A stretch of DNA of 64,000 bases from Actinoplanes sp. NBC_00393 (GTDB lineage: Bacteria; Actinomycetota; Actinomycetes; Mycobacteriales; Micromonosporaceae). The position numbers and the translations under genes are program-made. The stretch is taken from assembly GCF_036053395.1 (NCBI RefSeq), contig NZ_CP107942.1, positions 9,642,001-9,706,000 on the forward strand, read 5' to 3'. This document shows, piece after piece, positions 8,896 through 17,609 of this stretch. The notes under the pieces were generated by a model. It did no database searches. It was not told the DNA's origin and saw nothing but the letters and a program-made list of their open reading frames with translations. Numbering within the stretch: the first letter of the stretch is position 1; each line of letters starts with the position of its first letter.

Positions 8896-9729
8896 ATGCG
8901 TAGCGTCCGGCCAGCCGATTCGAAGCCGCCCGTGGTGGTGGTCGGCGTCGGCGACATGCTGGATGCGCTGAACGCTGTAGACGTCGCCGCGATGGAAGCG
9001 GCGTACCGGGACGTCCCGTTGGTCGTTGTCCATGCGTGGCCGAGCGGGCAGGGCGAGTCAGCCCGATACCGGACGCCGGACTCCTCGCAGGGGCGTCATC
9101 TGCTCGGCCTAGCGGTCTGTCGCGCGCAAGCCGCTGCCCCGGGGCTGCAGGTCACCACTGAATGGGTGAATGACAGCCCTACCCAGGCGCTGGTTCAACG
9201 TTCGACGTCCGCCTCTCTGCTCGTGATGGGGCACCACGACACGGTGGGACCTCACGACGGATGGGGATCGACCACGGCGCGGCTGGCGCATTGCAGCAGT
9301 TGTCCGGTGCTCGTGTACCGAGGGCAGGCATCGTCTCAAGGTCCAGTGGTTGCCGCCGTGCACAGCGATCAGACCGCGGTCCTCGCGCGTGCCTACGAGA
9401 TCGCAGCCCGCGGTGGGCGTCACCTCGTGGTGGTTCAGATGGACACCGAGACGTCGACCGGTGCTGCGCTGGCTGGCGACCGGATCGGCGAGGTGATCAA
9501 CGCCTGGCGGAGTACTCGGGCGCGGGTCCTGGTGGATCGGCTGCTCGTCAGCGACGTCGATATCGCTCACGCGATGCAGCGAGCGTCCTGGCGGGGCCGT
9601 CTTCTCGTGGCCGGTATAGACCACGACAGCCCGTTGACCAGGGCCGTCTCCGGTTCGGCGGGCGTAGCGCAGGTCAGCCACCAGCTATGCCCCGTCCTGC
9701 TCGTGCCAACCAACTGGCATGCGGCGTAG
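8896..9729 (+). CDS. Tandem universal stress protein (two USP domains)
   Basis: The 277-residue protein has two UspA-like halves. The first (residues about 12-145) starts PPVVVVGVGDMLDAL and includes LLVMGHHDTVG and CPVLVYRG at its end. The second (about 150-272) starts GPVVAAVHSDQTAVLARAYE and ends CPVLLVPTNW. The G-2x-G-9x-G(S/T) ATP loop is not clearly complete in either half, so nucleotide binding is uncertain. Two-domain USPs of this length (Rv2623-like) are typical DosR-regulon members that slow growth under hypoxia. The ATG at 8896 has no strong ribosome site, so a leaderless transcript is possible. Confidence 0.87.
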   Translation: MRSVRPADSKPPVVVVGVGDMLDALNAVDVAAMEAAYRDVPLVVVHAWPSGQGESARYRTPDSSQGRHLLGLAVCRAQAAAPGLQVTTEWVNDSPTQALVQRSTSASLLVMGHHDTVGPHDGWGSTTARLAHCSSCPVLVYRGQASSQGPVVAAVHSDQTAVLARAYEIAARGGRHLVVVQMDTETSTGAALAGDRIGEVINAWRSTRARVLVDRLLVSDVDIAHAMQRASWRGRLLVAGIDHDSPLTRAVSGSAGVAQVSHQLCPVLLVPTNWHAA

Positions 9730-10332
9730 GGGTGCAGCGGCCATCGCGCTCAACGCAGCGGATGGACGGTGGCGGGACTGCAACGGCGGTGCCGCGGGGA
9801 GCGTCGCCGCCGCTGACGAGGCGGGCCGGCCTGGCGGCAAGGGCAACCGGTTCACCATGGGCGAGCCGGCATCAACGGTTGTCAGCCGACCCTGTCCGCC
9901 AGCAATGGCCGGGCTTTCCGCTTCCCCGTAGACGACGCGGACAAGTGGGGCATCGCATGGGCGAGAGCGGAGGAGGCCGCGACAGACAGGGACAGCAATA
10001 CGGGTGTCACCTGACTGCGCGAGCACCATTGCGGAACCTCACCTCCAGTCGCCTAAGCTGGGCGGGTGGCGCTGCGGGCGGGGAGGGTCGCCGCCGGATC
10101 GGACGATGGCTGATCGGCCGCGTCCCGTGTGACACGGCTGTCCGTTAGGAGGGTGACGGTGCCTCCGGTGACGGACTAACGTCCGAAACCGTGATGGTCC
10201 GTTCACCCGCGGTAAGGATGTGATCGTCGTGAAACCTCCCGCAGCACCCGAAACCGCACGAACGCAGCCCGCCGTGCGGAACGGCGGCGCAACCGCCTTG
10301 GTGCGTGGACCAGCGTCGCCTCGGATCTGGCC
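9730..10332. other. Intergenic region with DosR-like box
   Basis: No convincing gene is seen across about 600 bp. The frame of the next gene runs open from about 10216 (sense codons such as NRLGAWTSVASDLAV just before the GTG), but no standard start codon exists there. A CGGAC-N4-GTCCG palindrome lies at 10172-10185. Confidence 0.4.
10172..10185. promoter_or_regulatory. CGGAC-TAAC-GTCCG palindrome, possible DosR-like box
   Basis: A perfect 5-bp inverted repeat with a 4-bp spacer, flanked 3' by GAAA, resembles the DosR consensus GGGACTWWAGTCCC with C for the outer G. It is 148 bp before the GTG at 10333, about where a promoter for that gene would be expected. Confidence 0.4.
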
Positions 10333-10971
10333 GTGAACCATGCCTTCAGGGCAGCGTGGGTGCCGTACGTGCCCGGCCGTAGCGGTCAGGCCGCGTCGGG
10401 GATGGCGCAGCGGTGGGCGGAACAGCAGGCCGCCGCGCGTAATCGTCCGGTCGTGTCGGTCGTCGCGGGTAAGACCGTCAATGTGGGTCCGATCTTCCGC
10501 TGCCGCAGCGGCAGCCGCGAATCCTTGCCGATGGTTCACCTACCCGGTGGGGCCGGCGCCGTTGTCGTCGCGACACCGACATTCGAGGTGGTGCAGCGGG
10601 CGGCACAGCTGTCGGCGGGCAGCGCCATGGTCGTGATCGACGACCGAGGCCCGAACCGGCTCACCGGCTGGGCAGGCGCGCTCGGCGCCACAAACCTTGA
10701 CAACGGGCAGCCCGCCACACTCGATCCGACCGTGCGTGAGTACATCACCGACCTCGTCCTGTTCGACACCAACCAGTACGCCGAAGGCTGGAGCCGCGAC
10801 AGCGCGCACAAACTGCTCGCCGAGATGGCCGCAGCCGGACTGCTGGAAAGGGCCGTCGTCCTCGGCGCTCTCGTGGCGTACGGCGTCTCCGCCCGCGGGC
10901 TGACTGTCATCGCCAGTCTCATCGACCTGATCCTGCCGGTCGCCACCTTGTTCGCCACGCCACCGGACTGA
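10333..10971 (+). CDS. Hypothetical protein, 212 aa, possible C-terminal membrane helices
   Basis: The frame is open from about 10216 but the first usable start is GTG 10333. Upstream residues look coding, so the true start may be non-canonical or a base may be lost. The product contains VVSVVAGKTVNVGPIFRCRS, then APTF-like strands and TNQYAEGWSRDSAHKLLAEM. Its C-terminus is hydrophobic (about residues 170-208, including LTVIASLIDLILPVATLFA), suggesting membrane association. The family is not recognised. A DosR-like palindrome upstream suggests low-oxygen control, which is inference. Confidence 0.6.
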   Translation: MNHAFRAAWVPYVPGRSGQAASGMAQRWAEQQAAARNRPVVSVVAGKTVNVGPIFRCRSGSRESLPMVHLPGGAGAVVVATPTFEVVQRAAQLSAGSAMVVIDDRGPNRLTGWAGALGATNLDNGQPATLDPTVREYITDLVLFDTNQYAEGWSRDSAHKLLAEMAAAGLLERAVVLGALVAYGVSARGLTVIASLIDLILPVATLFATPPD

Positions 10972-11382
10972 CACGTCGGGAGTCACGTGGGTGCCACCGT
11001 GACCACATGCGGGGTCGTTTACCGCAGATGTTGACCGAGACGGGTTGCTTACGAAGAGGCCTCTGCGCGCACGCCGATGACCAAGGGCATGCTCGATCGG
11101 GCCATCCGCCCCTACCGGTACGCCAAGCGTTTACGCAGGCTGCACATGGACCATCGAGCTGCGGAAATGTGATGCGGTCACCCATGACATGGTGCGGATC
11201 CAGCTTGCGGAGAAGGAACCGCCCGCGCCGGCACGCGGTTCGGACAGTGCAGCGATGAGGAGGGCGAGCATGGTTCCCTACCGGTTGGGGGAAGCGGTCA
11301 AGAGCGGTACCGGCCTGCGTTCGGCTGCCGACGGTCTGGCAGCGGCTGAACCATTGGCCCGCCCACTGCGGGCTGGCAGGCC
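10972..11382. other. Intergenic region, no gene seen
   Basis: About 410 bp without a supported gene. Short frames here lack family motifs and ribosome binding sites. The promoter of the nitronate-monooxygenase-like gene should be in this stretch. Confidence 0.4.
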
Positions 11383-12855
11383 GTGTCGATGACGGCCGCG
11401 GAACTGACACCGGATCCCACCAATCCTCCCGTGCTCATTCAAGGCGGGATGGGCGTCGGCGTCTCCGGCTGGCGGCTCGCCCGCGCTGTGGGCCGGACCG
11501 GGCAGCTCGGAGTGGTGTCCGGGGTTGCCCTCGACGCCCTGCTCGCGCGGCGGCTGCAGCACGGCGACGAGGGCGGGCACGTGCGGCATGCCTTGGCGCA
11601 CTTTCCGGTCGCCTCGGTTGCGCAGTGCGTGCTGGACCGGTATTTCGTGCCGGGCGGGGTGCCGGACGGCCGGCCGTTGCGGCCGGTACCGCAGCTCGGA
11701 TTGCGGCCTCAGCGTCACGCTCAGCAGTTGACGATCGTGGCGAACTTCGTGGAGGTGTTCCTGGCCAAGCAGGGACATGACGGCCCGGTCGGTGTGAACT
11801 ACCTGGAGAAGATTCAGCTGGCAACGCCGGCGGCGGTGTACGGGGCGATGCTCGCCGGAGTGGACTACGTCCTGATGGGCGCCGGGCTGCCCACCGAGGT
11901 CCCGGGTCTGCTGGACGCGCTGGCGGGGCACCGCCTCGCGCAGCTGTCCGTGACGGTGCACGGGGCGGCGCCCGGCGAGGACCGTCACGTCACCATCGAT
12001 CCCCACGATCTGCTGGGTGGGGACATCGGCCGGCTGCGGCGGCCTCGGCTGCTGGCCATCGTGTCGTCGGCCACGCTGGCCGCCTATCTGGCCCGCGACG
12101 AGGCGACCCGCCCGGACGGCTTCGTCCTGGAGACCTCGGGCGCGGGTGGTCACAGCGCTCGGCCTCGCGGGCGGCTGACCGTCGACGACGACGGAGAACC
12201 TGTGTACGGCCCGCGTGATCACCTCGACGTGCCCAAGGTTGCCGCTCTCGGACTGCCGTTCTGGTTGGCCGGTGGGCAGAGCAGCCCCGAACGGCTGGCC
12301 GCTGCCCAGGCCGCGGGCGCCGCCGGAATCCAGGTCGGCACGGCATTCGCGTTGTGCCGGGAGTCAGGACTCGATGACGATCTCAGGAAGCGGCTGCTCC
12401 GCCAGGCCGCCCAGGGGACCCTGATCGTGTGTAACGATGTCCGGGCCTCGCCCACCGGGTTCCCGTTCAAAATGGTGTCATTGCCTGGCACCACCGCCGA
12501 CGAACAGGTCTACGCCGAGCGGCCACGGCTATGCGACCTCGGCTACCTGCGCAACCCGTACCGGCGATCCGACGGCAAGGTGGGATTCCGCTGCCCGGCG
12601 GAACCAGTCGACGAATACGTGCGCAAGGGCGGGTCGGCGGACGACACCGTAGGCAGCCGATGTCTGTGCAACGGCTTGGTCGCCACCGTGGGATTCGGCC
12701 AGCGACGGCCCGACAACTACGTCGAACCGCCACTAGTGACCCTCGGACAGGATCTCGCCTTCCTGCCGCACCTGACCCCGGACGGCGACGACTACACCGC
12801 CGCGGACGTCGTCAGATACCTGCTCGCCGCCGCGCCGGCGGACACGGCGGCCTGA
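11383..12855 (+). CDS. Nitronate monooxygenase / enoyl reductase-like FMN protein
   Basis: The 490-residue protein starts at GTG 11383 or ATG 11389, without a strong ribosome site. It has the TIM-barrel of the 2-nitropropane dioxygenase family: PVLIQGGMGVGVSGWRLA (residues about 16-33), a middle region with GVNYLEKIQLATP and DYVLMGAGLP, the FMN-phosphate motif ETSGAGGHSARPRG near residue 250, and GIQVGTAFALCRESG. It is about 130 residues longer than common nitronate monooxygenases; the extra C-terminal part has a cysteine-bearing RCLCNGLVATVGFG. Possible roles are oxidation of nitronates to nitrite or a flavin-dependent reduction in lipid metabolism. A nitrite link would suit the nearby nirK cluster, but this is inference. 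Confidence 0.8.
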   Translation: MSMTAAELTPDPTNPPVLIQGGMGVGVSGWRLARAVGRTGQLGVVSGVALDALLARRLQHGDEGGHVRHALAHFPVASVAQCVLDRYFVPGGVPDGRPLRPVPQLGLRPQRHAQQLTIVANFVEVFLAKQGHDGPVGVNYLEKIQLATPAAVYGAMLAGVDYVLMGAGLPTEVPGLLDALAGHRLAQLSVTVHGAAPGEDRHVTIDPHDLLGGDIGRLRRPRLLAIVSSATLAAYLARDEATRPDGFVLETSGAGGHSARPRGRLTVDDDGEPVYGPRDHLDVPKVAALGLPFWLAGGQSSPERLAAAQAAGAAGIQVGTAFALCRESGLDDDLRKRLLRQAAQGTLIVCNDVRASPTGFPFKMVSLPGTTADEQVYAERPRLCDLGYLRNPYRRSDGKVGFRCPAEPVDEYVRKGGSADDTVGSRCLCNGLVATVGFGQRRPDNYVEPPLVTLGQDLAFLPHLTPDGDDYTAADVVRYLLAAAPADTAA

Positions 12856-13071
12856 CGTCGCCGGATGTCCTCGCGAATCCCGCGACGAGCGCAGCGGCTT
12901 GTGCTTGCGGACGTACGCCGCCAGGGCGTTAGCCACGGCGCGACCGGGTGTGCCGTGGCCGCTCGGCAGGTGCAGGCCTTCGCTTTGACCGGTTGCCGCT
13001 TGGACATTCGGCACAACGTGCCCAACGGTGTCGTCGCCGCCGAACTGGGCCCGCCTGACTATGTCAGTTCG

Positions 13072-14463
13072 TCACTGGACGTCGATCAGGCCGCGGGCGC
13101 CGCGTTCGGCGTCGACCATGACGTGGCTGACGAACGGATAGTGGCCAGGTTCGGGCAGGACGGTTTCGACGAATCCGCCACCGGCTGGTGTCAGGTCGAG
13201 GACCTGGGCGGCTCCGGCGTCGGCGGGGCGTAGCTGCCACCGGCCTTCCCTGTACACGGTGTCGAAGTGGGCGCCGACGATGTGGAATGCGCTGGTGCGG
13301 TTCGGTCCGGCGTTGAGGACCCAGATCCGGACGCGGTCACCGGCGCGGGCGGTCAGCGGCTGGTGCGCGTACTGGTTGACGTAGCCGTTGAAGACCACCG
13401 CGTCGGGCTGCTCAGCCTGCATCTTGGCCAGGTCGCCGGGTTTTCCGTCGGCGCCGAGGTAGAGCTCGGATTGTACGAGGACGTACTCGTGATCGACGGC
13501 CGGCAGGCCGGGCGGGTCGATGATGACGGCGCCGTACATGCCGTTGCCGATGTGGTGCAGCATCGGCATGGTCGAGCAGTGGTACATCCAGATCCCGGCC
13601 TTGGTGGCGGTGAACCGGTAGACCAGTCGTTCGCCGGGGTTGATGGGCCGCATCGGCTCGTCGGGGGCGAGCGCGCCGGCGTGGAAGTCGACGCCGTGGT
13701 CGAGGCTGCCGTCGTTGATCAGGGTGATCTCGAAGGTGTCACCGACCCGGCCGCGCAGGACAGGACCCGGAGTGGTGCCGTTGAACGTCCACAGCTGCTG
13801 GACGACTCCGGGTGCGATCTCGTGTTGGACTTCCTGCACGCGCAGGTCGAGCCGGTGCAGCCGGCCGGTGGGGGCCGATGGTGCGGTGGCATCGCGGGCG
13901 GTGAAGCCGGCGGCCGGGGTGGCCATGGCGTCGATCGAAGGTGCCGCCGCGGGAACGTCGCTGGCTGCGTGGCCGGTGTTGTGATCGCCGTCTGCCAGTG
14001 ATTGTTGCGCGGTGGTGGTGATGGTGAGGGTCATGCCGGACTGCCGGTGTCCGGGCAGGGAGCACCAGCCTTCGACGGTGGCGCCGATGACGCCGGCGTC
14101 GAGACGGGCGGTGTCGTCCGGGCCAATGGTCGGCGTTTTGGCGCCGGTGGCCAGGGCGAGGTCGTGGCGGCGCCGGTCCTTGTTGGTCAGTTCGATGACG
14201 AGCCGGTCGCCGGCGGGAACGGTGATCCGGTCCGGGTGGAAGCGCATGCCGTCGGCGGTGACCGCCACGGTGGTGGTGCGCCCGGTTGCAGTGACCTGGG
14301 CGGCGGCGGACGCCGGTGCCGGGCTGCCGCCGGTGATGCGCTGGGCGGCGGCGCCGACGAGCACGGCGAGGAGGACGAGGGCCAGGCCGGTGGCGAACCC
14401 GCCGAGAGGCCGGTGTCCGCCCGTCGCGGGTCGCGGCTCGGCCGGGGGAGTGGGGTGCGGCAT
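13072..14463 (-). CDS. nirK: Copper nitrite reductase with fused N-terminal cupredoxin
   Basis: The 463-residue protein reduces nitrite to nitric oxide outside the membrane. An N-terminal membrane anchor (about residues 22-42) is followed by a small cupredoxin (about 60-155) with type 1 copper ligands around WCSLPGHRQSGM. The two-domain NirK body follows. HGVDFHA carries the active-site Asp and a type 2 copper His, and MYHCSTMPMLHHIGNGM supplies His295 and Cys296 with the downstream His and Met. FHIVGAHFD and YPFVSHVMVDAE carry the remaining conserved His residues. Fusion of a donor cupredoxin to NirK is known in some actinobacteria. It is the last gene of the operon 17560-13072, 3 nt after the membrane gene. 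Confidence 0.9.
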   Translation of the reverse strand: MPHPTPPAEPRPATGGHRPLGGFATGLALVLLAVLVGAAAQRITGGSPAPASAAAQVTATGRTTTVAVTADGMRFHPDRITVPAGDRLVIELTNKDRRRHDLALATGAKTPTIGPDDTARLDAGVIGATVEGWCSLPGHRQSGMTLTITTTAQQSLADGDHNTGHAASDVPAAAPSIDAMATPAAGFTARDATAPSAPTGRLHRLDLRVQEVQHEIAPGVVQQLWTFNGTTPGPVLRGRVGDTFEITLINDGSLDHGVDFHAGALAPDEPMRPINPGERLVYRFTATKAGIWMYHCSTMPMLHHIGNGMYGAVIIDPPGLPAVDHEYVLVQSELYLGADGKPGDLAKMQAEQPDAVVFNGYVNQYAHQPLTARAGDRVRIWVLNAGPNRTSAFHIVGAHFDTVYREGRWQLRPADAGAAQVLDLTPAGGGFVETVLPEPGHYPFVSHVMVDAERGARGLIDVQ

Positions 14464-14466
14464 GGG

Positions 14467-15696
14467 TTACCTCCGGGCGGTGAGCAGCACGCGGGCGGCC
14501 GGGATGAGGAACTGCACGACGGCCGCCAGGACGAGTAACGACGTGGTGATGCGGATGTACGGGCCGACCGGCAGCAGGAAGACGGCCAGGGCGGCGTTGG
14601 CCATGCTCACCCGCTGGGCGGCGTGCCGGTCGAGGACCGCGGCGCGCATGCGTACTGCGGCCGGACCGCCACCGAGCGCCATGGGTAGCAGGTAGGCGAG
14701 CGAGCCGATCAGCACTTGCGCGACGAAGCCGACGAGCAGGGGAGTCAGCACGGTGCTGAACCGGTCTGCGGCCGCGGCCGGGCTGTCGGCGCTGGCCAGG
14801 ATGACGGCGTCGACGGTGAGGGCGATGGACAGCCATCCGCCGGCCGCGGCGATGGACCAGGACGCGAAGGAGGCCGGTGGTTTGCCGCGGGCGGCGCGCC
14901 ACGCGGGCACGGCGGTCAGGACGGCGGCCGCAGCGAACACGGCGAGCCCTCCGACGGCGAGCAGTGGCCACCAGGCCAGCACGCCGATCGCCAGGATGGT
15001 CAGGCCGGTCACCGCGGCGGGCAGCGCGGTGCGGCTGGCCGCGGTCGCGCCGTCGGGAATCCGGGTGCGCAGCACGGTAGGCCAGAAGGTGAGCAGCGTG
15101 CCCAGCACGGTCAGGATGACCCAGCCGAGCAGGTTGACGTGGGCGTGGAACAGTAGCAGCCGCGGCCGTGCGGCGTCGTCGACGACGAGCATCCACGCGC
15201 CGACCGGGACACCGACCAGCAACGCTGCCGCGGCGGTCAGGTAGTAGTGAACGGTGACCGTGAAACGCGCTGGGACGGCCGCGTGCAGCCGGCGGATCAG
15301 CCAGGCCAGGTGGGAGACGACGGCGGTGAACACGGCGACTGCGCCGGCCACGCCCATCGAGGGCCGATCGGTGACGCCGCTGGCCAGAACACCAGCCACC
15401 CCGACGTTGTGCAGCACCAGCCGACCCACCACGCTGTAGCGGTGTGCCGGTGCCGGCACCCGCAGGATGGTGGAGGTGAAGTGGGCGCTCCACACCAGAA
15501 TCGCGTTGGTGACCGCGCCGAGCAGCAGCAGATGCATGCCCAGCCACCGCCAAGCCGGCAGCCACGGATGGGCCACCGCGACAACGACCAGCGCGGCCAG
15601 GTAGGCCAGCGGCAGCGCCGCCAGCCGCCGGTGCCACCGAGCGCGCTCGCTCAGACCGGCGGTCCCGGCCGATGCGGAGCTCTGAATACTGGTCAT
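14467..15696 (-). CDS. Polytopic membrane protein of the nirK cluster
   Basis: The ATG at 15696 overlaps the upstream stop by 4 nt (ATGA); a longer frame to 15825 would overlap that gene and lacks family features. The 409-residue product has about ten to twelve hydrophobic segments. The early helix WLGMHLLLLGAVTNAILVWS includes a histidine, as do HYYLTAAAALLV and LLLFHAHVNLLGWVILT. Comparable membrane domains accompany, or are fused to, multicopper oxidase/NirK proteins in actinobacteria, so it may be the membrane partner that passes electrons or organises NirK. I cannot prove haem or quinone binding. It ends 3 nt before the nirK start. Confidence 0.75.
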   Translation of the reverse strand: MTSIQSSASAGTAGLSERARWHRRLAALPLAYLAALVVVAVAHPWLPAWRWLGMHLLLLGAVTNAILVWSAHFTSTILRVPAPAHRYSVVGRLVLHNVGVAGVLASGVTDRPSMGVAGAVAVFTAVVSHLAWLIRRLHAAVPARFTVTVHYYLTAAAALLVGVPVGAWMLVVDDAARPRLLLFHAHVNLLGWVILTVLGTLLTFWPTVLRTRIPDGATAASRTALPAAVTGLTILAIGVLAWWPLLAVGGLAVFAAAAVLTAVPAWRAARGKPPASFASWSIAAAGGWLSIALTVDAVILASADSPAAAADRFSTVLTPLLVGFVAQVLIGSLAYLLPMALGGGPAAVRMRAAVLDRHAAQRVSMANAALAVFLLPVGPYIRITTSLLVLAAVVQFLIPAARVLLTARR

Positions 15697-16826
15697 GGGG
15701 TCACCACCACGGCGGCTGGCCGGCCGGCTGTGGAGCCCGCCCTGGACCGGGCAATCGACAGCCCGAGGGCGCAGCCGGCGAAGCTGACGACCGCAGCCAC
15801 GTTGACCACTCCTGCCCACCGCCACACCGCCTCCAGCCCGGCGGCGTCACCGAGCCCGATGCGGACCAGCAGCGACAGATGCAGAACGGCGAGTGGCACG
15901 TACAGCAGACGGTGGTACGGCAACGGCCGGCGCAGCACGGCGGGCAGGATCACCGGCGCGTGCACGAAGATCATTGACATGGTGAAGCCGAGGAACACCG
16001 CGTGCAGCACCGCGTCGTACTGGGGTCCGTCCAGGACGGCGCCGATGCCGGCCCACAGCAGGCCGGCCAGGGCGAGCCAGGCGTAGCCGGCCAGCAGGCC
16101 CACGGCGATGTAGCGCGGCAGGCCAGTCGCCCGTACGGTCCGCCGGGCCACGTCGTACACCACCAGCCATCCGGTGACGGCCAGCAGCCCGGCGCCGAAC
16201 AGCTGGGTTCCGGCCGCGGGGGCGACGGTACTCGCTGCGGCACCGACCACCAATGCAAATAGTGCGGCGAGAAACCATCGGGGTGCCCGCGCGTCACGCA
16301 GTCCGACATGGGCCAACTCGAGCCGTTCACCAGCGATGGTCGCCACGACGAACACGGCAAGCCACGGCACGGTCTCGGCCACGGCGAACCCGGCCAGCCA
16401 CAGCAACGTCGTCGCGTACCAGGCGAACGCTCCGGCCGCCTGGGCGAGCAGAGCGACGCTCGGCTGGCGCTGCCACAACGCCCGATACACACCCAGCAGG
16501 ACCACCGACGCCAGCATCAACAACCCGTACCCAGGCACACTCGGGCCGTCGAGCACCAGCACGAACGCTCCCGTCCCGGAGCAGGCCGGCCCCAGTAGCG
16601 CCCAGCGGGCACCGAGCGCGACCGCTCGTTCCAGGGCGATCAGCGTGCCGACGAACCCGAACACCATCACCGGTCCGTGCACCTGCTCCAGCGTCGTCGT
16701 GGGGGCGGGCACCGGCACGGCCAGCAGCAGCATCGCGGCGTACAAGCCGGTCGCGAGCGCGAACCCGCCGGCGGCCAGAGCCGGTACCCGCCAGGCGACC
16801 GGGAGCCGGCCGGGCGGTGTGCTCAC
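15693..16826 (-). CDS. NnrS-like membrane protein
   Basis: The GTG at 16826 overlaps the regulator's stop (GTGA); an upstream extension to 17000 is arginine-rich and runs inside the regulator gene. The 377-residue product has about twelve hydrophobic segments. LEQVHGPVMVFGFVGTLIAL and HAVFLGFTMSMIFVHAPVI hold conserved histidines in helices, a pattern seen in the NnrS family. NnrS proteins are haem- and copper-containing membrane proteins that protect against nitric oxide stress in denitrifiers. Its position between the regulator and nirK fits that. The family call rests on pattern only and should be read as NnrS-like. Confidence 0.7.
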   Translation of the reverse strand: MSTPPGRLPVAWRVPALAAGGFALATGLYAAMLLLAVPVPAPTTTLEQVHGPVMVFGFVGTLIALERAVALGARWALLGPACSGTGAFVLVLDGPSVPGYGLLMLASVVLLGVYRALWQRQPSVALLAQAAGAFAWYATTLLWLAGFAVAETVPWLAVFVVATIAGERLELAHVGLRDARAPRWFLAALFALVVGAAASTVAPAAGTQLFGAGLLAVTGWLVVYDVARRTVRATGLPRYIAVGLLAGYAWLALAGLLWAGIGAVLDGPQYDAVLHAVFLGFTMSMIFVHAPVILPAVLRRPLPYHRLLYVPLAVLHLSLLVRIGLGDAAGLEAVWRWAGVVNVAAVVSFAGCALGLSIARSRAGSTAGRPAAVVVTP

Positions 16827-17560
16827 TGCTGCACCTCGGAAGTGCTGGGCCCGGCGAGCCGGGACGTCCCCGGTGACACGGCGGCCGGTAGGTGGACGAC
16901 GCACGCCGCAGGTGCGCCGAACGGTTCCAGGACGGTTCCGTCGGCGGGCACGCTGCGCTGCTCGAGGACCCCGCGCACGACACCGGCGTGCAGGCCGCAC
17001 ATCGCGTCCGGGTTCTGTCCGACCAGATCCAGGAACGGGCAGGTGCGCAGATGCACCGCGACCGGCGCGCCCGGGGGAGCGGACTGCGGGTGCGGGTCGA
17101 AGCCGAGGCCGCCCAACACCGTGGTGACGGCCTCGACCGGATCGTCGGTCGCCGGGCCGGCCGCGGCCAGTTGTCGGCCCCAGTCCCGGCCGACCCGCCC
17201 CGCGGCCTCCCGTACATCGCCGTCGGCGCCGGCCAGGTGTTCCAGCAGGGCCGCGGCCAGCGACCGGTACGGCGCCGGAGCCGGGTCGGCGGTGGTGGCC
17301 CGATACCGCCAGGCAGGCCGCCCTGGCAGCCCACCACTGGCCCGCGCCCTCACCAGCAACCCCGCCGTGACCAGACGCTCCAGATGAGCACGAGTCGTGG
17401 ACAGGTGCTGCCCGGTCTGGGCGGCCACGTCCGCGGCGGTCAACCCGCCCGCTGCGTCACGAATCAGGCCCAGGATGGTCACCCGGCTGTCCGACCCCAG
17501 CGCCCGGTGCCGGGGAGTGTCGATCGTCTCGCCGACCGGGCCTATCCGCGTGGTTTCCAC
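16823..17560 (-). CDS. Winged-helix regulator with conserved cysteines, possible Fe-S/NO sensor
   Basis: The GTG at 17560 lies at the edge of the divergent promoter region. The 245-residue protein has an N-terminal winged helix (about residues 20-85: SRVTILGLIRDAAGGLTAAD, QHLSTTRAHLERLVTAG). A helical middle follows, then a C-terminal region with cysteines in RTCPFLDLVGQNPDAMC and PAACVVHL. This resembles the SufR/ArsR-like branch whose C-terminal cysteines hold an Fe-S cluster. Such a cluster would be a natural target for nitric oxide. It heads the nirK operon and faces the hemerythrin gene across 49 bp, so it likely represses both. The Fe-S assignment is inference. Confidence 0.72.
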   Translation of the reverse strand: METTRIGPVGETIDTPRHRALGSDSRVTILGLIRDAAGGLTAADVAAQTGQHLSTTRAHLERLVTAGLLVRARASGGLPGRPAWRYRATTADPAPAPYRSLAAALLEHLAGADGDVREAAGRVGRDWGRQLAAAGPATDDPVEAVTTVLGGLGFDPHPQSAPPGAPVAVHLRTCPFLDLVGQNPDAMCGLHAGVVRGVLEQRSVPADGTVLEPFGAPAACVVHLPAAVSPGTSRLAGPSTSEVQQ

Positions 17561-17566
17561 GGGGTC

Positions 17567-17590
17567 TAACGTTACAACGCCAAACGGCGT
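17567..17590. promoter_or_regulatory. Tandem palindromes in the nirK/hemerythrin divergent promoter
   Basis: The 49-bp gap between the regulator and hemerythrin genes contains TAACGTTA (17567-17574) and ACGCC-AAAC-GGCGT (17577-17590). Both are perfect inverted repeats, lying where one bound protein would block both promoters. They are the best operator candidates for the adjacent winged-helix regulator. Confidence 0.5.
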
Positions 17591-17609
17591 CAAAATCCTG
17601 GAGGGTTTC

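Noticed and set aside
10039..10539. Minus-strand frame opposite the 212-aa gene
   Set aside because: Arginine-rich, no ribosome binding site; the plus-strand frame has better coding character.
13739..15637. A 632-codon minus-strand frame overlapping nirK and its membrane gene
   Set aside because: Arginine/alanine-rich shadow of the two real genes in another frame; no family motifs.
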